Of a stretch of 60,067 nt of DNA, positions 18,061 through 27,552 are shown piece by piece. Every line of letters starts with the position of its first letter. Positions within the stretch are counted from its first letter, which is position 1. The notes beneath the pieces were generated by a model. It saw nothing but the letters and a program-made list of their open reading frames with translations. It was not told the DNA's origin and ran no database searches. The translations under genes were made by a program, and so were the position numbers. Origin of the DNA: an uncultured bacterium (GTDB taxonomy: Bacteria > Bacteroidota > Bacteroidia > Chitinophagales > Chitinophagaceae); assembly GCA_903834825.1 (NCBI GenBank), contig CAILKQ010000050.1, positions 1-60,067 of the forward strand, in the 5' to 3' direction.

Positions 18061-20022
18061 TTATTTGATGACTCTTCTGATGATCTCAGGATCTTCATCC
18101 TTGTTGACCCTTAGCCAGTAGTTGCCCGGAGCAAGGTTGGAAGACGGTATGATAAATAGGTCGCTTCCGCTGAAATTTCCAAACCTTTGTCTCCAAACCA
18201 ATTGCCCGGAGGTATTGTACAGCGACAAATGCAGGACACCCTCTGTCATGTTTTTCAACAACACACTGAACTCATCCTGAACAGGGTTGGGGAATACCAC
18301 CACATTCCCTGATCCAGGAAAAATTTCAGCCTTGGTGACGGTATTGTTGGCTGAAACAATTTTGAATTTTGGATCAATGAATACAGAGTCAGGCACAAAG
18401 CCGATTTTGAAAAAATCAACCTGTCCGTTCTTGGTATGGTTCAGCACAAGCGTGGTATCGTAGAAGGTATTTTTAAACCTTATGGGAACAGGCATCTCAA
18501 AAAATTTCACTGACGTATCCGATGTTATCTGGCTCAGCGTGGTTTGAATCCACGATCCTCCTCCAGTGGCCCACTGGAGTTTGTAGCTGGGGAAACCCTG
18601 TCCATATACCCAATCATTGAAGAATTCTGTGAGGTCTGTTGCCGCAACTTTCTCAAAATGTTTTTTGATATCTGTGGTTCTTGCATAGCCATAAGCCAGT
18701 GCAGGATCGTTCAGGTAGTTTCTTGTTGCCCGGAAAAATGCAGAATCTCCCAATTTCCAGCGCAACATTTGCAAAACCCATCCCCCCTTGTTGTAGGTCA
18801 GCCTTGAATCAAAAATCCTGGATACACTTGTTGTATCGTCAACATACACTGAACCGTTGGGTCTTGACGCGATGAAGTTGATCTGGCTCCTGTAGGTATT
18901 GAGCAGGGTAGCCTCGGGATAATTTTTTTCAATATTGAGGTTGGTGCAAAAAGTAGCATAGCCTTCATTGAGCCAAATGTCTCTCCATGATCCGCAAGTG
19001 ATTTTGTTGCCAAACCATTGGTGGGCCGCTTCATGTACAATCAGTGTTTCAGACATGTTCTGCATGAATGAATTGGTCTGGTGCTCCATGCCTCCGCCAA
19101 AACCAAACTGGGTATGGCCATATCTTTCCTTTATAAAAGGATAAGGGGTAAAGGTATTGTGCAACAACTGCAGTGTTCTCTTGGTGATGGATGCAGCATT
19201 GAGAAAATCATTTGCTTTTTCCGGGTAGGCATGCTCCATGATGGGCATGGTTATATTGCCCAATTTTACCTGATCCTGAATCACCCGGTAGTTGGTGGCC
19301 GCAAATGCAACAAGGTAGGTGGCAATGGGATACCTGTGTTTCCACCGTGTGGTCCTGAATCCGCCCAAAACCACATCGGATTGCAGCATACCATTGGTGG
19401 AGGAAGTATATTTTTCAGGTGTTGTGATCGCAATATCCAGAGAGTCAGCCTTGTCATTCAGCCCGTTCTTACAAGGCCACCAATCCCTGCCTCCGTAAGG
19501 TTCACTGAGTGTCCACAGCACGGGAACCCCTGCATGTGCGCTGGTTGTGAATGAGCTGATGGGCGCTGTAACAGGGGGTATGCCATGGTAAAATATTTCA
19601 ATGGCATCCTTGTTCCCTTTGTCCAGAAAAACACCAAGGTTGACAATGACAGAATTATCAAATGGTCTGTAGTGGCTGATTTTACCGGTCCTGAACCGGA
19701 TGCTGTCCACCTTCAGTTCATCTGCCAAGTCAAATATGATGAGGTTGGTGCGTTCTGTGATGGTGAATCCTGTTTTGACACTTCCCTGGATATAGCGTAC
19801 GCCGGGGTCAACATTCCACTTGCAATCCAGGTAGTTGATGTCAAAATTGATGGAGGCTTTTGAAAAATTGCTTGCAGTCATCAATGCTTCTTGCTTCAAC
19901 CCTGCTGCCTTTGCCTCCATGTTTGCGATATCCTGACCCTCCCTGAATGCATCTTTTACCTGGCTGAAGCCGGCAACTGCACTGAAGAGGAACACATGTA
20001 ACAAAAGGAGGTTGAATTGCAT
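18061..20022 (-). CDS. M1 family aminopeptidase with type IX secretion sorting domain
   Basis: Secreted zinc aminopeptidase of 653 residues. A signal peptide (MQFNLLLLHVFLFSAVAGFSQ) precedes an N-terminal beta domain and a gluzincin catalytic domain with HEAAH at 330-334 and the third ligand Glu353. The exopeptidase motif, normally GxMEN, is GGMEH here (310-314). The last 75 residues ('VFPNPVQDEFSVLLKN' to 'IIRRVIK') form a type A sorting domain that directs the protein through the type IX system to the cell surface. The ATG at 20022 is chosen because it starts the signal peptide; a longer frame to 20166 would overlap the divergent radical SAM gene. Confidence 0.93.
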   Translation of the reverse strand: MQFNLLLLHVFLFSAVAGFSQVKDAFREGQDIANMEAKAAGLKQEALMTASNFSKASINFDINYLDCKWNVDPGVRYIQGSVKTGFTITERTNLIIFDLADELKVDSIRFRTGKISHYRPFDNSVIVNLGVFLDKGNKDAIEIFYHGIPPVTAPISSFTTSAHAGVPVLWTLSEPYGGRDWWPCKNGLNDKADSLDIAITTPEKYTSSTNGMLQSDVVLGGFRTTRWKHRYPIATYLVAFAATNYRVIQDQVKLGNITMPIMEHAYPEKANDFLNAASITKRTLQLLHNTFTPYPFIKERYGHTQFGFGGGMEHQTNSFMQNMSETLIVHEAAHQWFGNKITCGSWRDIWLNEGYATFCTNLNIEKNYPEATLLNTYRSQINFIASRPNGSVYVDDTTSVSRIFDSRLTYNKGGWVLQMLRWKLGDSAFFRATRNYLNDPALAYGYARTTDIKKHFEKVAATDLTEFFNDWVYGQGFPSYKLQWATGGGSWIQTTLSQITSDTSVKFFEMPVPIRFKNTFYDTTLVLNHTKNGQVDFFKIGFVPDSVFIDPKFKIVSANNTVTKAEIFPGSGNVVVFPNPVQDEFSVLLKNMTEGVLHLSLYNTSGQLVWRQRFGNFSGSDLFIIPSSNLAPGNYWLRVNKDEDPEIIRRVIK

Positions 20023-20073
20023 GAAATTGTTGTTAAAACAAGGTTGAGACTTATTTATTATTGAACTGTTGTG

Positions 20074-20081
20074 CAAATCTA
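20074..20081 (-). promoter_or_regulatory. Possible -7 element of the M1 peptidase gene
   Basis: The minus strand reads TAGATTTG (20081-20074), a perfect TAnnTTTG about 50 bp before the ATG at 20022. No -33 TTG is visible at the right distance. The 94 bp between this gene and the divergent radical SAM gene must hold both promoters. Confidence 0.35.
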
Positions 20082-20116
20082 CATAACGAACGAGACTTTC
20101 ATTTATTTTTACAGCC

Positions 20117-21145
20117 ATGCCCAGGCATAACAAAAACGATATTTTTAACTTTTTGTCCAAATGCACCCTTCGAAAGTGCTGGAATGCCTTTAAAGTTTTG
20201 GGTTCCTACCAGTTGAGCAAGGCCACCGGGCGGCCCTTCATGCTCGGATTACCCCTTTCCATTTCCGTTGAGCCCACCACTGCCTGCAACCTTGGTTGCC
20301 CTGAGTGCCCCAGCGGCCTAAAATCTTTCACAAGGCCAACCGGCACCATCAAGATGGATTTCTTCAGGCAAACCGTTGACGACATGCACAAGGAGCTTTT
20401 TTACCTGAGTTTTTATTTTCAGGGAGAACCTTTTCTGCACAAGGGTTTTCTTGATATGGTGCGCTATGCTTCTTCAAAAAATATTTATACGGCAACTTCC
20501 ACCAATGCACATTTTCTCACTGACGAAAATGCGAGAAAGACCATTGAAAGTGGCCTGGACAGGCTGATCATTTCCCTGGATGGTACAACCCAGGAAACCT
20601 ATGAGCAGTACAGGAGAAATGGCCAGGTGGACAAGGTGCTCGAGGGTGCCAGAAACATCATCAAATGGAGAAAAGCCCTCAACAGCAAAACACCCATGGT
20701 GGTTTTTCAATTTTTGGTGGTTCGGCCCAACGAACACCAGGTAGATGAGGTAAGGCAGTTGACCAAGGAAATGGGCCTGGACGATGTTTGGTTCAAGACT
20801 GCCCAGATTTACGACTATCAAAATGATCCCAACAGGCTGATTCCATCAACAGAACAGTTCAGCCGGTACATGAAGGATGCAGCAGGCCAGACCGTTCCGA
20901 AGAACAAAATGCCCAATCATTGTTGGAAGATGTGGCACAGCAATGTGATTACCTGGGATGGAAAGGTGGTTCCTTGTTGCTTTGATAAGGATGCCCAGCA
21001 CATTATTGGTGAAATGAGTACAAACGGAATGAAAGAAATATGGGAAAGTAAAAAATACAATGAGTTCAGGGCAGAATTGATGCGGGGCAGAAAAAATATT
21101 GATATTTGTTCCAATTGCAGCGAAGGAATGAAGGTCTGGAGCTGA
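20117..21145 (+). CDS. Radical SAM protein with SPASM domain
   Basis: Iron-sulfur enzyme of 342 residues that cleaves SAM to start radical chemistry. The catalytic 4Fe-4S motif CX3CX2C is at Cys57, Cys61 and Cys64 ('ACNLGCPECPSG'). 'YFQGEPFLHKGFLDMV' and 'RLIISLDGTTQETYEQYRRNG' are typical of the SPASM subgroup. The C-terminal SPASM Cys set is visible: 'NHCWKMW', 'GKVVPCCFDKD' and 'ICSNCSEG', giving sites for auxiliary clusters. No precursor peptide gene is seen nearby. A MarR regulator follows 35 bp downstream on the same strand. Substrate unknown. Confidence 0.92.
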   Translation: MPRHNKNDIFNFLSKCTLRKCWNAFKVLGSYQLSKATGRPFMLGLPLSISVEPTTACNLGCPECPSGLKSFTRPTGTIKMDFFRQTVDDMHKELFYLSFYFQGEPFLHKGFLDMVRYASSKNIYTATSTNAHFLTDENARKTIESGLDRLIISLDGTTQETYEQYRRNGQVDKVLEGARNIIKWRKALNSKTPMVVFQFLVVRPNEHQVDEVRQLTKEMGLDDVWFKTAQIYDYQNDPNRLIPSTEQFSRYMKDAAGQTVPKNKMPNHCWKMWHSNVITWDGKVVPCCFDKDAQHIIGEMSTNGMKEIWESKKYNEFRAELMRGRKNIDICSNCSEGMKVWS

Positions 21146-21180
21146 ACCTACAAATAAAATTCCTGGCCTAATTCAACAAC

Positions 21181-21642
21181 ATGGGACTAGAAAAAGACAT
21201 CAAACAACAGCACTTCACCAGCGAAAACCAGAAACTCATCATCAACCTGGTATTTACCAACAACTGGCTCACGGAAAAAATCAGGGATTTTCTTTCTGCG
21301 GAAGACATCACCCTTCAACAATTCAATATCCTCAGGATCCTGCGAGGAAGCCATCCACAGCCGCTTTCCACCTTGACCATCCGTGAGCGCATGCTGGACA
21401 AAATGAGTGATACCAGCAGAATTGTAGACAGGCTTTTACTGAAAGGAATGGTTGACAAAAAAACCTGCCCCTCCGACAAAAGGCTTGTGGACATCAGCAT
21501 CACAGAGGAAGGAAAGAAAATATTGGCGAAAATCGATCGGAACGAAAAAGAGATGAAAGCCATCATCGCAAACCTAAACCAAGAAGAGATGAAAATCCTG
21601 AATGGATTGTTGGATAAGATGAGAGGTTCATCTGCATTGTAG
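21181..21642 (+). CDS. MarR family transcriptional regulator
   Basis: Winged-helix regulator of 153 residues, usually a dimer released from DNA by a small ligand. 'DITLQQFNILRILRG' and 'TIRERMLDKMSDTSRIVDRLLLKGMVDKK' give the helix-turn-helix, and 'CPSDKRLVDISITEEGKKIL' is the wing with its conserved Asp-Lys-Arg. It shares a transcript with the radical SAM gene (35 bp gap), so that enzyme or its own expression may be a target. No clear palindrome was seen in the gap. Confidence 0.92.
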   Translation: MGLEKDIKQQHFTSENQKLIINLVFTNNWLTEKIRDFLSAEDITLQQFNILRILRGSHPQPLSTLTIRERMLDKMSDTSRIVDRLLLKGMVDKKTCPSDKRLVDISITEEGKKILAKIDRNEKEMKAIIANLNQEEMKILNGLLDKMRGSSAL

Positions 21643-21650
21643 CCATACCT

Positions 21651-21920
21651 TTACTTGCCTTCCAACTTGTTTACATAGTCCAGTGATCCCAGCCTGAAAC
21701 GCATGGGAACACCTGTTTTCTTTTCCAGTTTCCATTCTTGTTTGCAAACAAATCCTTGTTGTATATTGGCATGGTTTGGCTTGATGGGGGCATTGGTCTT
21801 TTTGACTGGTAAGTCCATCTGTCCGGACAAGAAAAAAAAAGGCTTTTTTACCAGGCTGCTGTCCTGTGCAAAACAGGTTTGCCCTGCTAAAATAAATATG
21901 AGGATGACCAGTGTTCTCAA
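21651..21920 (-). CDS. Small exported protein of unknown function
   Basis: Not recognised. The 89-residue frame begins with a plausible signal peptide ([19 protein letters not shown]) followed by a basic, Pro- and Asn-containing mature part ('[33 protein letters not shown]'). The start codon appears to be TTG, as there is no ATG in frame before the signal. It is convergent with marR (8 bp gap) and divergent from rpoN (61 bp). The signal peptide and the ending [15 protein letters not shown] argue that it is expressed. Confidence 0.65.
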   Translation of the reverse strand: MRTLVILIFILAGQTCFAQDSSLVKKPFFFLSGQMDLPVKKTNAPIKPNHANIQQGFVCKQEWKLEKKTGVPMRFRLGSLDYVNKLEGK

Positions 21921-21981
21921 TGGTGCGTTTTGTTCGTAAATTTACATCTCAATTCCCATTCACACCAAGGAATTTTTAGCA

Positions 21982-23466
21982 ATGGCATTGTACCAGGGAC
22001 TCCAACAAAAACTGCAACAAAAACTTTCTCCACAGCAAATCCAGCTGATGAAGCTATTGCAAGTGCCTACAGCCTTGCTGGAAGAGCGGCTCAAGGAAGA
22101 AATAGAGGAAAATCCTGCTTTGGAAATGGGGGAAGAAAAGGCAGGAGAAGCCGATGAGGATGCTTCAGATGAGCAGGAGCTTGATTTGCCCGAAGGGGAG
22201 GATGAGCCATCAGATGACATGGAAGACCCCGTCCAGTATGAAGACTATGGGGATGATGATGACATTGCCGAGTACAGGCTCAAGGATGATCATGTGCCTG
22301 AGCTGGAGGGCAGTGGCTCTATTCCTCATCCTGTTTCTTCCGGATTGCACGAAATGCTTACAGAACAACTTGGGCTGTTGAACCTTGATGCACTCGAAGA
22401 GAAAATTGCCGAGCAATTGATTGGCAGCATCGATGATGATGGATATTTGCGCAGAGACACGAATTCTGTTGTGGATGATCTTGCCTTCAAGCAAAACATC
22501 ATTGTTACTGCAAATCAGGTAGAACAGGTCTTGGGCTTTATTCAACAGTTTGATCCCTCCGGTATCGCTGCCCGTGATGTCAGGGAATGCCTGATCGTTC
22601 AACTGCGCAGAAAAATCAAGGCCCGTCAATCTTTAGCGCTTAAAACTGCACTTCGAATCCTTGATTTTCATTTTGATGAATTCACCAAACGCCATTTTGA
22701 TAAAATCATCCGCTCGCTGGAGTTGGATGAAGACCTGCTAAAAGATGCCATGCAAGAGATCAGGAGTTTGAATCCCCGTCCGGGTGCTCAAGCCGGATCC
22801 ATCAACAAGGCTGAACAGTACATCATTCCTGATTTTTTTGTCTACAACAACAACGGAGAACCAGAGCTCACGCTTAACCAGCGCAACGCCCCTGACCTGA
22901 GGGTCAGCGATGAATACAGGGACATGCTCAAAGACTATGAGAAAGGCAGCAAGAAGGACAAACGCCAGAAAGAAGCAGTGGTATTTATCCGGCAAAAAAT
23001 TGATGCAGCCAAATGGTTCATTGATGCCATCAAGCAAAGGCAACAAACCTTGATGCTGACGATGCAGGCCATCATTGAGCACCAGCGGAACTTCTTCCTC
23101 AGCGGGGATGAGAATTCATTGCGGCCCATGATCCTCAAGGACATTGCAGAAAAAACCAGGCTGGATATTTCTACAATCAGTCGGGTGGCCAACAGCAAGT
23201 TTGTACAAACCGAATTTGGAAGCTTCCGGCTGAAATATTTTTTCAGTGAATCGCTCAGTACAGAAAGTGGGGAGGAAGTGTCTACCAAAGAAGTGAAGAA
23301 CATCCTGCATGAATTGATCATGATGGAAGACAAAAGAAATCCTTTGGGTGATGACAGCCTTACTGAAATGTTGCAGGCCAAAGGCTATAATATTGCACGG
23401 AGAACCGTTGCCAAGTACAGGGAACTCTTGAATGTTCCTGTCGCGCGCTTGCGAAAAGAACTTTAA
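21982..23466 (+). CDS. rpoN: RNA polymerase sigma-54 factor
   Basis: Alternative sigma factor that recognises -24/-12 promoters and needs an AAA+ activator. The 494 residues show region I, rich in Gln and Leu ('LQQKLQQKLSPQQIQLMKLLQ'), an acidic linker (about 50-100, many Asp and Glu), the core-binding domain, the region with 'NPRPGAQAG', and the C-terminal RpoN box 'ARRTVAKYRELL'. Length is normal. A membrane protein follows 9 bp downstream. No activator gene and no convincing -24/-12 promoter were found in this window. Confidence 0.97.
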   Translation: MALYQGLQQKLQQKLSPQQIQLMKLLQVPTALLEERLKEEIEENPALEMGEEKAGEADEDASDEQELDLPEGEDEPSDDMEDPVQYEDYGDDDDIAEYRLKDDHVPELEGSGSIPHPVSSGLHEMLTEQLGLLNLDALEEKIAEQLIGSIDDDGYLRRDTNSVVDDLAFKQNIIVTANQVEQVLGFIQQFDPSGIAARDVRECLIVQLRRKIKARQSLALKTALRILDFHFDEFTKRHFDKIIRSLELDEDLLKDAMQEIRSLNPRPGAQAGSINKAEQYIIPDFFVYNNNGEPELTLNQRNAPDLRVSDEYRDMLKDYEKGSKKDKRQKEAVVFIRQKIDAAKWFIDAIKQRQQTLMLTMQAIIEHQRNFFLSGDENSLRPMILKDIAEKTRLDISTISRVANSKFVQTEFGSFRLKYFFSESLSTESGEEVSTKEVKNILHELIMMEDKRNPLGDDSLTEMLQAKGYNIARRTVAKYRELLNVPVARLRKEL

Positions 23467-23475
23467 ATTACCCAT

Positions 23476-24123
23476 ATGCAAAACGAAACAGAAAAAGTCA
23501 TATTCCCAAGGTGGATCGAGGTTTCAGCCAAGATCATCTCCATCGTATTTCATCCGCTTTTTGTAGGAGTGATGATGGCTTTCTACCTGATTTTTATTCA
23601 TCCTTCTTATTTTGTTGGGTTTTCTGAGAAGACCAAAATGCTCAAACTCTTGGCCGTGATCAACAACAATGTTTTTTTCCCTTTGTTGGTGGTTGCTTTG
23701 CTCAAGGGCTTGGGGTTCAGCAAGTCTGTTTTTCTTACAACACAGAAAGAACGCATCGTTCCCTATATCGCCAGCATCACTTTTTTCTTTTGGACCTATT
23801 ATGTTTTCAAAAATCAGCCTGAGACACCCCGCATCATCGTAAACATGTGCAGGGGCATGTTCTTTGCCTCTTCTGCCGCCCTGTTGTTGAACAATTATTA
23901 CAAGATCAGCATGCACGGAATCGGCGTAGGTGGAATGATGGGGCTGATGGTACTGACTGTTTTCGACGGCACCATGTATTCAGGCATGCCCCTCTTGGTT
24001 TCTGCCCTTCTCTCGGGGCTGGTCCTGTCTTCAAGAAAAATTGTTTCAGATCATCAATGGTTTGATCTCATTACAGGGTTTCTGCTTGGACTGATCTGTC
24101 AGTTGGTAGCATTATGGTTCTAA
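23476..24123 (+). CDS. Integral membrane protein of unknown function
   Basis: Not assigned to a function. The 215 residues hold six or seven hydrophobic segments, starting at 'IISIVFHPLFVGVMMAFYLIF'. Recognisable features are 'HPLFVG' near the N-terminus, 'TTQKERIVPYIASITFFFWTYYVFKN', and 'HQWFDLITGFLLGLICQL' at the end. The last part resembles the final helices of PAP2-like phosphatases, but the phosphatase motifs are absent. It lies 9 bp after rpoN and is probably cotranscribed. Confidence 0.75.
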   Translation: MQNETEKVIFPRWIEVSAKIISIVFHPLFVGVMMAFYLIFIHPSYFVGFSEKTKMLKLLAVINNNVFFPLLVVALLKGLGFSKSVFLTTQKERIVPYIASITFFFWTYYVFKNQPETPRIIVNMCRGMFFASSAALLLNNYYKISMHGIGVGGMMGLMVLTVFDGTMYSGMPLLVSALLSGLVLSSRKIVSDHQWFDLITGFLLGLICQLVALWF

Positions 24124-24404
24124 AAAAAGAGACCCAGCCTGAAAAGACAGTTCCCCTCTTTGATTGTTTCAATTATTTTTTTGTTGATGGGCCTCGGCAA
24201 AGCAGGGCAACCATAACTTATTCCCAAGTATCCTTTCTACCTGATCATTTGTTCAGGAAACCCTCATGGTAATACTTGCAAACAGGATTAAACCTGCAGC
24301 TGAAATTTTCATTGGATAGGATTTTCATCAATATAACGGGTTTTGGGTTTGGATATTGTTGCGCAAATCTCCAACCTTTTTTGGCCTGTCACGTTAAACA
24401 AAAT
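24124..24404. other. Intergenic stretch between the rpoN unit and the flavin reductase-like gene
   Basis: About 280 bp without a convincing gene. The start holds AAAGAG and CTCTTT 26 bp apart and a T run near 24175, which may weakly end the rpoN transcript. An open frame continuing the flavin reductase-like protein upstream to 24276 is judged non-coding. Near 24350 'gggtttggatattgttg' resembles a promoter but has no exact match to the consensus. Confidence 0.5.
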
Positions 24405-25043
24405 GTGAAACATTACTCCATCGATGAAATTCAGGGCTGGGAAAGGTTCTACCGGGCTAATTTTGTGAATTCCTTAAGTGGTTTCAAACCTGTCAGCCTT
24501 ATTTCCACCATCAACAAGGAAGGCATTCCGAACCTTGGTGTTTTTTGCAACATCGTTCATATCGGTGCAGATCCTGCCTATATTGGCTTTATCAATCGTC
24601 CAATTGATGCAGCGCCACATACCCTGTCTAATATCCGTGCCAACGGATTGTATACCATCAACCATATTCATCCTGAGTTTATCGCACAAGCCCACCAGGC
24701 CAGTGCAAAATATCCTGAAGGGGTGAATGAGTTCAGTGAAGTGGGTTTGACTGAGGATTATAAGGCTGATTTTGTTGTTCCTTTTGTTTTGGAAAGCCAG
24801 GTACAATATGCCATGGAACTCACTGAAATCATTCCACTGGTCATGAACAATACCTTCCTCGTTGTGGGCAAGTTGTTGCATGCATTCCTTGAGCCTTCGA
24901 TGCTCAGCAAAGATGGTTTCATTAAGTTGGATGAAGCTTCCTCCATGGTCAGCCTTGGTATGGATGCGTATTATACCACAAAGCCCAATGTCCGGTTGCA
25001 ATATGCAAAACCAGACAGGCCTGCGGCACAGATTGATTGCTAA
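24405..25043 (+). CDS. Flavin reductase-like (FMN-binding split barrel) protein
   Basis: FMN-binding protein of about 212 residues. 'FVNSLSGFKPVSLISTINKEGIPNLGVFCNIVHIGADP' matches the start of the flavin reductase-like domain, where the backbone binds FMN phosphate, and 'LSNIRANGLYTINHI' is a conserved helix. The start is placed at the GTG at 24405 (V K H Y S I D E I Q), where homology begins; the frame stays open upstream but is Cys- and Phe-rich and unlike a protein of this family. It stands alone before a convergent peptidase. Substrate unknown. Confidence 0.85.
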   Translation: MKHYSIDEIQGWERFYRANFVNSLSGFKPVSLISTINKEGIPNLGVFCNIVHIGADPAYIGFINRPIDAAPHTLSNIRANGLYTINHIHPEFIAQAHQASAKYPEGVNEFSEVGLTEDYKADFVVPFVLESQVQYAMELTEIIPLVMNNTFLVVGKLLHAFLEPSMLSKDGFIKLDEASSMVSLGMDAYYTTKPNVRLQYAKPDRPAAQIDC

Positions 25044-25080
25044 CGGTTATCTGTGTTTTAATAGCACAACACCTTACCCT

Positions 25081-27486
25081 TTATTTCGCGTTTTTCACGA
25101 AGCGGTCGAGCCACTGGCTCTGTTCCCACAACAGGTGCAGCAGGTTCTCCTTACCTCTGTAGCCATGTGCTTCATAAGGCAGGTAAACCAGGCGAACAGT
25201 TCCACCATGTCCTTTGATGGCGTTGTAGAGGCGTTCGCTGTTGATGGGGAAGGTTCCAGGGTTGTCATCTGCTTCACCATGGACCAACAGAATCGGGGTC
25301 TTGATCTTGTTGGCATAGCTGAAGGGGCTCATCTTGTAATAGAGATCGGGGGCTTCCCAGTAGGTTCTTTCCTCTGCCTGAAAACCAAATGGGGTAAGGG
25401 TCCTGTTGTATGCGCCGCTCCTGGCCAATCCGGCCTTGAAGAGATTGGTATGAGACAAGAGGTGTGCAGTCATGAAGGCTCCATAGCTGTGTCCACCCAC
25501 GGCAACCCTTTTGGAATCGCCCACTCCCATGCTAGACAAAGCGCCAATGGCTGCTTCAGCATTCAGTTTCAGCTGCTCGATGAATGTATCATTGGGCTTG
25601 CTCTCTTTGGATGCAGCAACAATGGGCATTTCTGCATTGTCCAATACTGCATAGCCACGCATCACATAGAAGATGGGAGATCCCCAGCTGATGGTGGTAA
25701 ACCTGTCCTTGCTTCCCCTCACCTGAGCGGCATCTGCCGCATTGTTGTACTCTCTTGGATAGGCCCAGATCAATACCGGCAAGGGGCCGTCTTTTGCACG
25801 ATCATATCCTTTTGGCAAATACAGGTCTCCTGTTAGGTCAACGCCATCTGCCCTTTTGTATTTCATCTTCAATTTCTCAACGCCGACCATGGAAGGATAG
25901 GGGTTGGAAAAGCGCGTAATCTGCTGATCGGGAACATCTCCCTTGAGATTTTTGATATAATAATTGGGCACCTCGGTTTGGCTTTCCTTTCTCATAACCA
26001 GTTTGAGCTTGTTGGCATCAAGAACGGCCGTTACTGTTTCATAGCTGCCCTGTTTTGCTCTCCAGATGATTTGGCTTGATTTGGAAGCCAGGTCAAATGT
26101 GGCAAGGAATGGAAGGTCTCCTTCAGGGGATGATCCAACAGGATTGTTCATCAGGATTGTGTTGTTATCAAGCAGGTTGATGACAGATGTTCCGAATACA
26201 TTCCTTTTCATCACAGGCATACCGGGGTTGTTGTAAGCATCGGTGGTATTCCTCTCAAACAAGGTCTCAGTTGCTCCTGTTGCCGGATCAAGTTTGTTTG
26301 CCTTCTGCATTTGTTTTCCGGTCAGGCCTTCGTTCACCCAGGCAAAATGTTCGTTGCCCCAGACAATGTTCCTGAACCGCATTTTTGTTTTCACCAGCAC
26401 GGCTGAACTGCCAGTGAAGGGGGCTTTTAGCGCGTATACCGCATCATGGAACTCCATGTTTTTTTTCATCAGTCCGCTGTCTTGGGGTTCGCACCAGGTA
26501 ATGGTAGCCGGTTCGTCCGCACGCCAAGCAAAGCTCCGTGGTGAAGGCAGTACATTGTCATAACCGCTGGGGGTCGTTTCACCGGAGGGAAGCTTGGCTA
26601 GTGTCTTTACGACTTTTCCGCTCATGTCCATGATGGCCATGGTGGAAGCAAAAGAGTAGGCAGTAACGAGGTAAGAATAAGGAGCCTGGATGGTTTCTGT
26701 GAGGATATACTTGTTGTCTGGGCTGAACGTAAATGAGGCATAAATGGCAGGGCTGGAAAGCTTGGTTTCTGTGCCGTTGGTGTTCTTGATCAATTGTGCT
26801 GTGGTCATGAAAGCAAAAACAGTTTCATCGTATACCGATTTGATCAGGTCTTGGTAAGTACGGCTGGGCGCGGCTTTCCCCAGGTTTTCCTGGATGGAAG
26901 GCCCTATTGGGGTGATCGGTTTTTTGGGCAGCATGGTAGCAGGCTTGGTGGCTGCTGTATAGAGGATGGTATTGTCATCTACCCATTGGGAAACGGGTCC
27001 AATGGTAGAGACAAGTGCTGTCTTGTTGATTTTGACTGCAGTCTTTTTTACAATGTCAATCACATACAAATCGACCTTGCCCGCAGTGGTGTTGGTGAAC
27101 GAAATCTTTTTCTCAGAGGGGCTCCATTCTGTATTGCTGATCAATGCCCCTGCAGGAATCCCAGCAATAGCAAACTCCTTTCCGTCTGCAATATGTTTGA
27201 GTTTGAGGTTGTTGATGAAATTCTGTCTGCTGGGAGAATAGTTGTTGGGATTCAAGCGCAGGCCAGCCACACGAAGCTCCGGTTGCCCCAGCTCCTCAAC
27301 GGTAGGATAGGATTCCCTTTCCATGACCAGCATCCATTCGCCCAGATGGTCGATGGATACCATAGGCGTAGGTTTCGCGAGCAACAAATCAGCAATTTCC
27401 TTTGGAGGAAGCTTGTAGGAGGCAGACTCCTGTGCCATTGAAAACACACTGACGAAAAGCAACGACAGGCAGAAAAGCTTTTTCAT
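25081..27486 (-). CDS. S9 family peptidase (prolyl oligopeptidase-like), exported
   Basis: Secreted serine peptidase of 801 residues acting on peptides in the periplasm or outside. The signal peptide is MKKLFCLSLLFVSVFSMAQ. A beta-propeller domain fills the first 500 residues, and the alpha/beta hydrolase domain follows 'ADGVDLTGDLYLPKGYD'. The triad is visible: Ser in 'GGHSYGAFMTAHLL', Asp in 'HGEADDNPGT', His in 'YEAHGYRG'. The ATG at 27486 is used, 18 codons inside a longer frame. It follows the acyl-CoA synthetase gene by 66 bp on the same strand. Confidence 0.93.
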   Translation of the reverse strand: MKKLFCLSLLFVSVFSMAQESASYKLPPKEIADLLLAKPTPMVSIDHLGEWMLVMERESYPTVEELGQPELRVAGLRLNPNNYSPSRQNFINNLKLKHIADGKEFAIAGIPAGALISNTEWSPSEKKISFTNTTAGKVDLYVIDIVKKTAVKINKTALVSTIGPVSQWVDDNTILYTAATKPATMLPKKPITPIGPSIQENLGKAAPSRTYQDLIKSVYDETVFAFMTTAQLIKNTNGTETKLSSPAIYASFTFSPDNKYILTETIQAPYSYLVTAYSFASTMAIMDMSGKVVKTLAKLPSGETTPSGYDNVLPSPRSFAWRADEPATITWCEPQDSGLMKKNMEFHDAVYALKAPFTGSSAVLVKTKMRFRNIVWGNEHFAWVNEGLTGKQMQKANKLDPATGATETLFERNTTDAYNNPGMPVMKRNVFGTSVINLLDNNTILMNNPVGSSPEGDLPFLATFDLASKSSQIIWRAKQGSYETVTAVLDANKLKLVMRKESQTEVPNYYIKNLKGDVPDQQITRFSNPYPSMVGVEKLKMKYKRADGVDLTGDLYLPKGYDRAKDGPLPVLIWAYPREYNNAADAAQVRGSKDRFTTISWGSPIFYVMRGYAVLDNAEMPIVAASKESKPNDTFIEQLKLNAEAAIGALSSMGVGDSKRVAVGGHSYGAFMTAHLLSHTNLFKAGLARSGAYNRTLTPFGFQAEERTYWEAPDLYYKMSPFSYANKIKTPILLVHGEADDNPGTFPINSERLYNAIKGHGGTVRLVYLPYEAHGYRGKENLLHLLWEQSQWLDRFVKNAK

Positions 27487-27552
27487 GTTCCCTAATTTTA
27501 ATGTATTTACTGAAGAATGTTGATCATACCTTGATAGCACAACTCGGTATGT

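Noticed and set aside
21700-21990. Sigma-54 type promoter near rpoN
   Set aside because: A 'ttggcatggtttggc' sequence has the wrong GG to GC spacing and lies inside a gene.
24124-24180. Strong terminator after the rpoN unit
   Set aside because: Only short A/T-rich arms with a 26 nt loop are present; the T run follows a different, 4 bp stem.
24276-24404. N-terminal extension of the flavin reductase-like protein
   Set aside because: The 43 extra residues are Cys- and Phe-rich and unlike the family, while the GTG at 24405 begins the conserved part.
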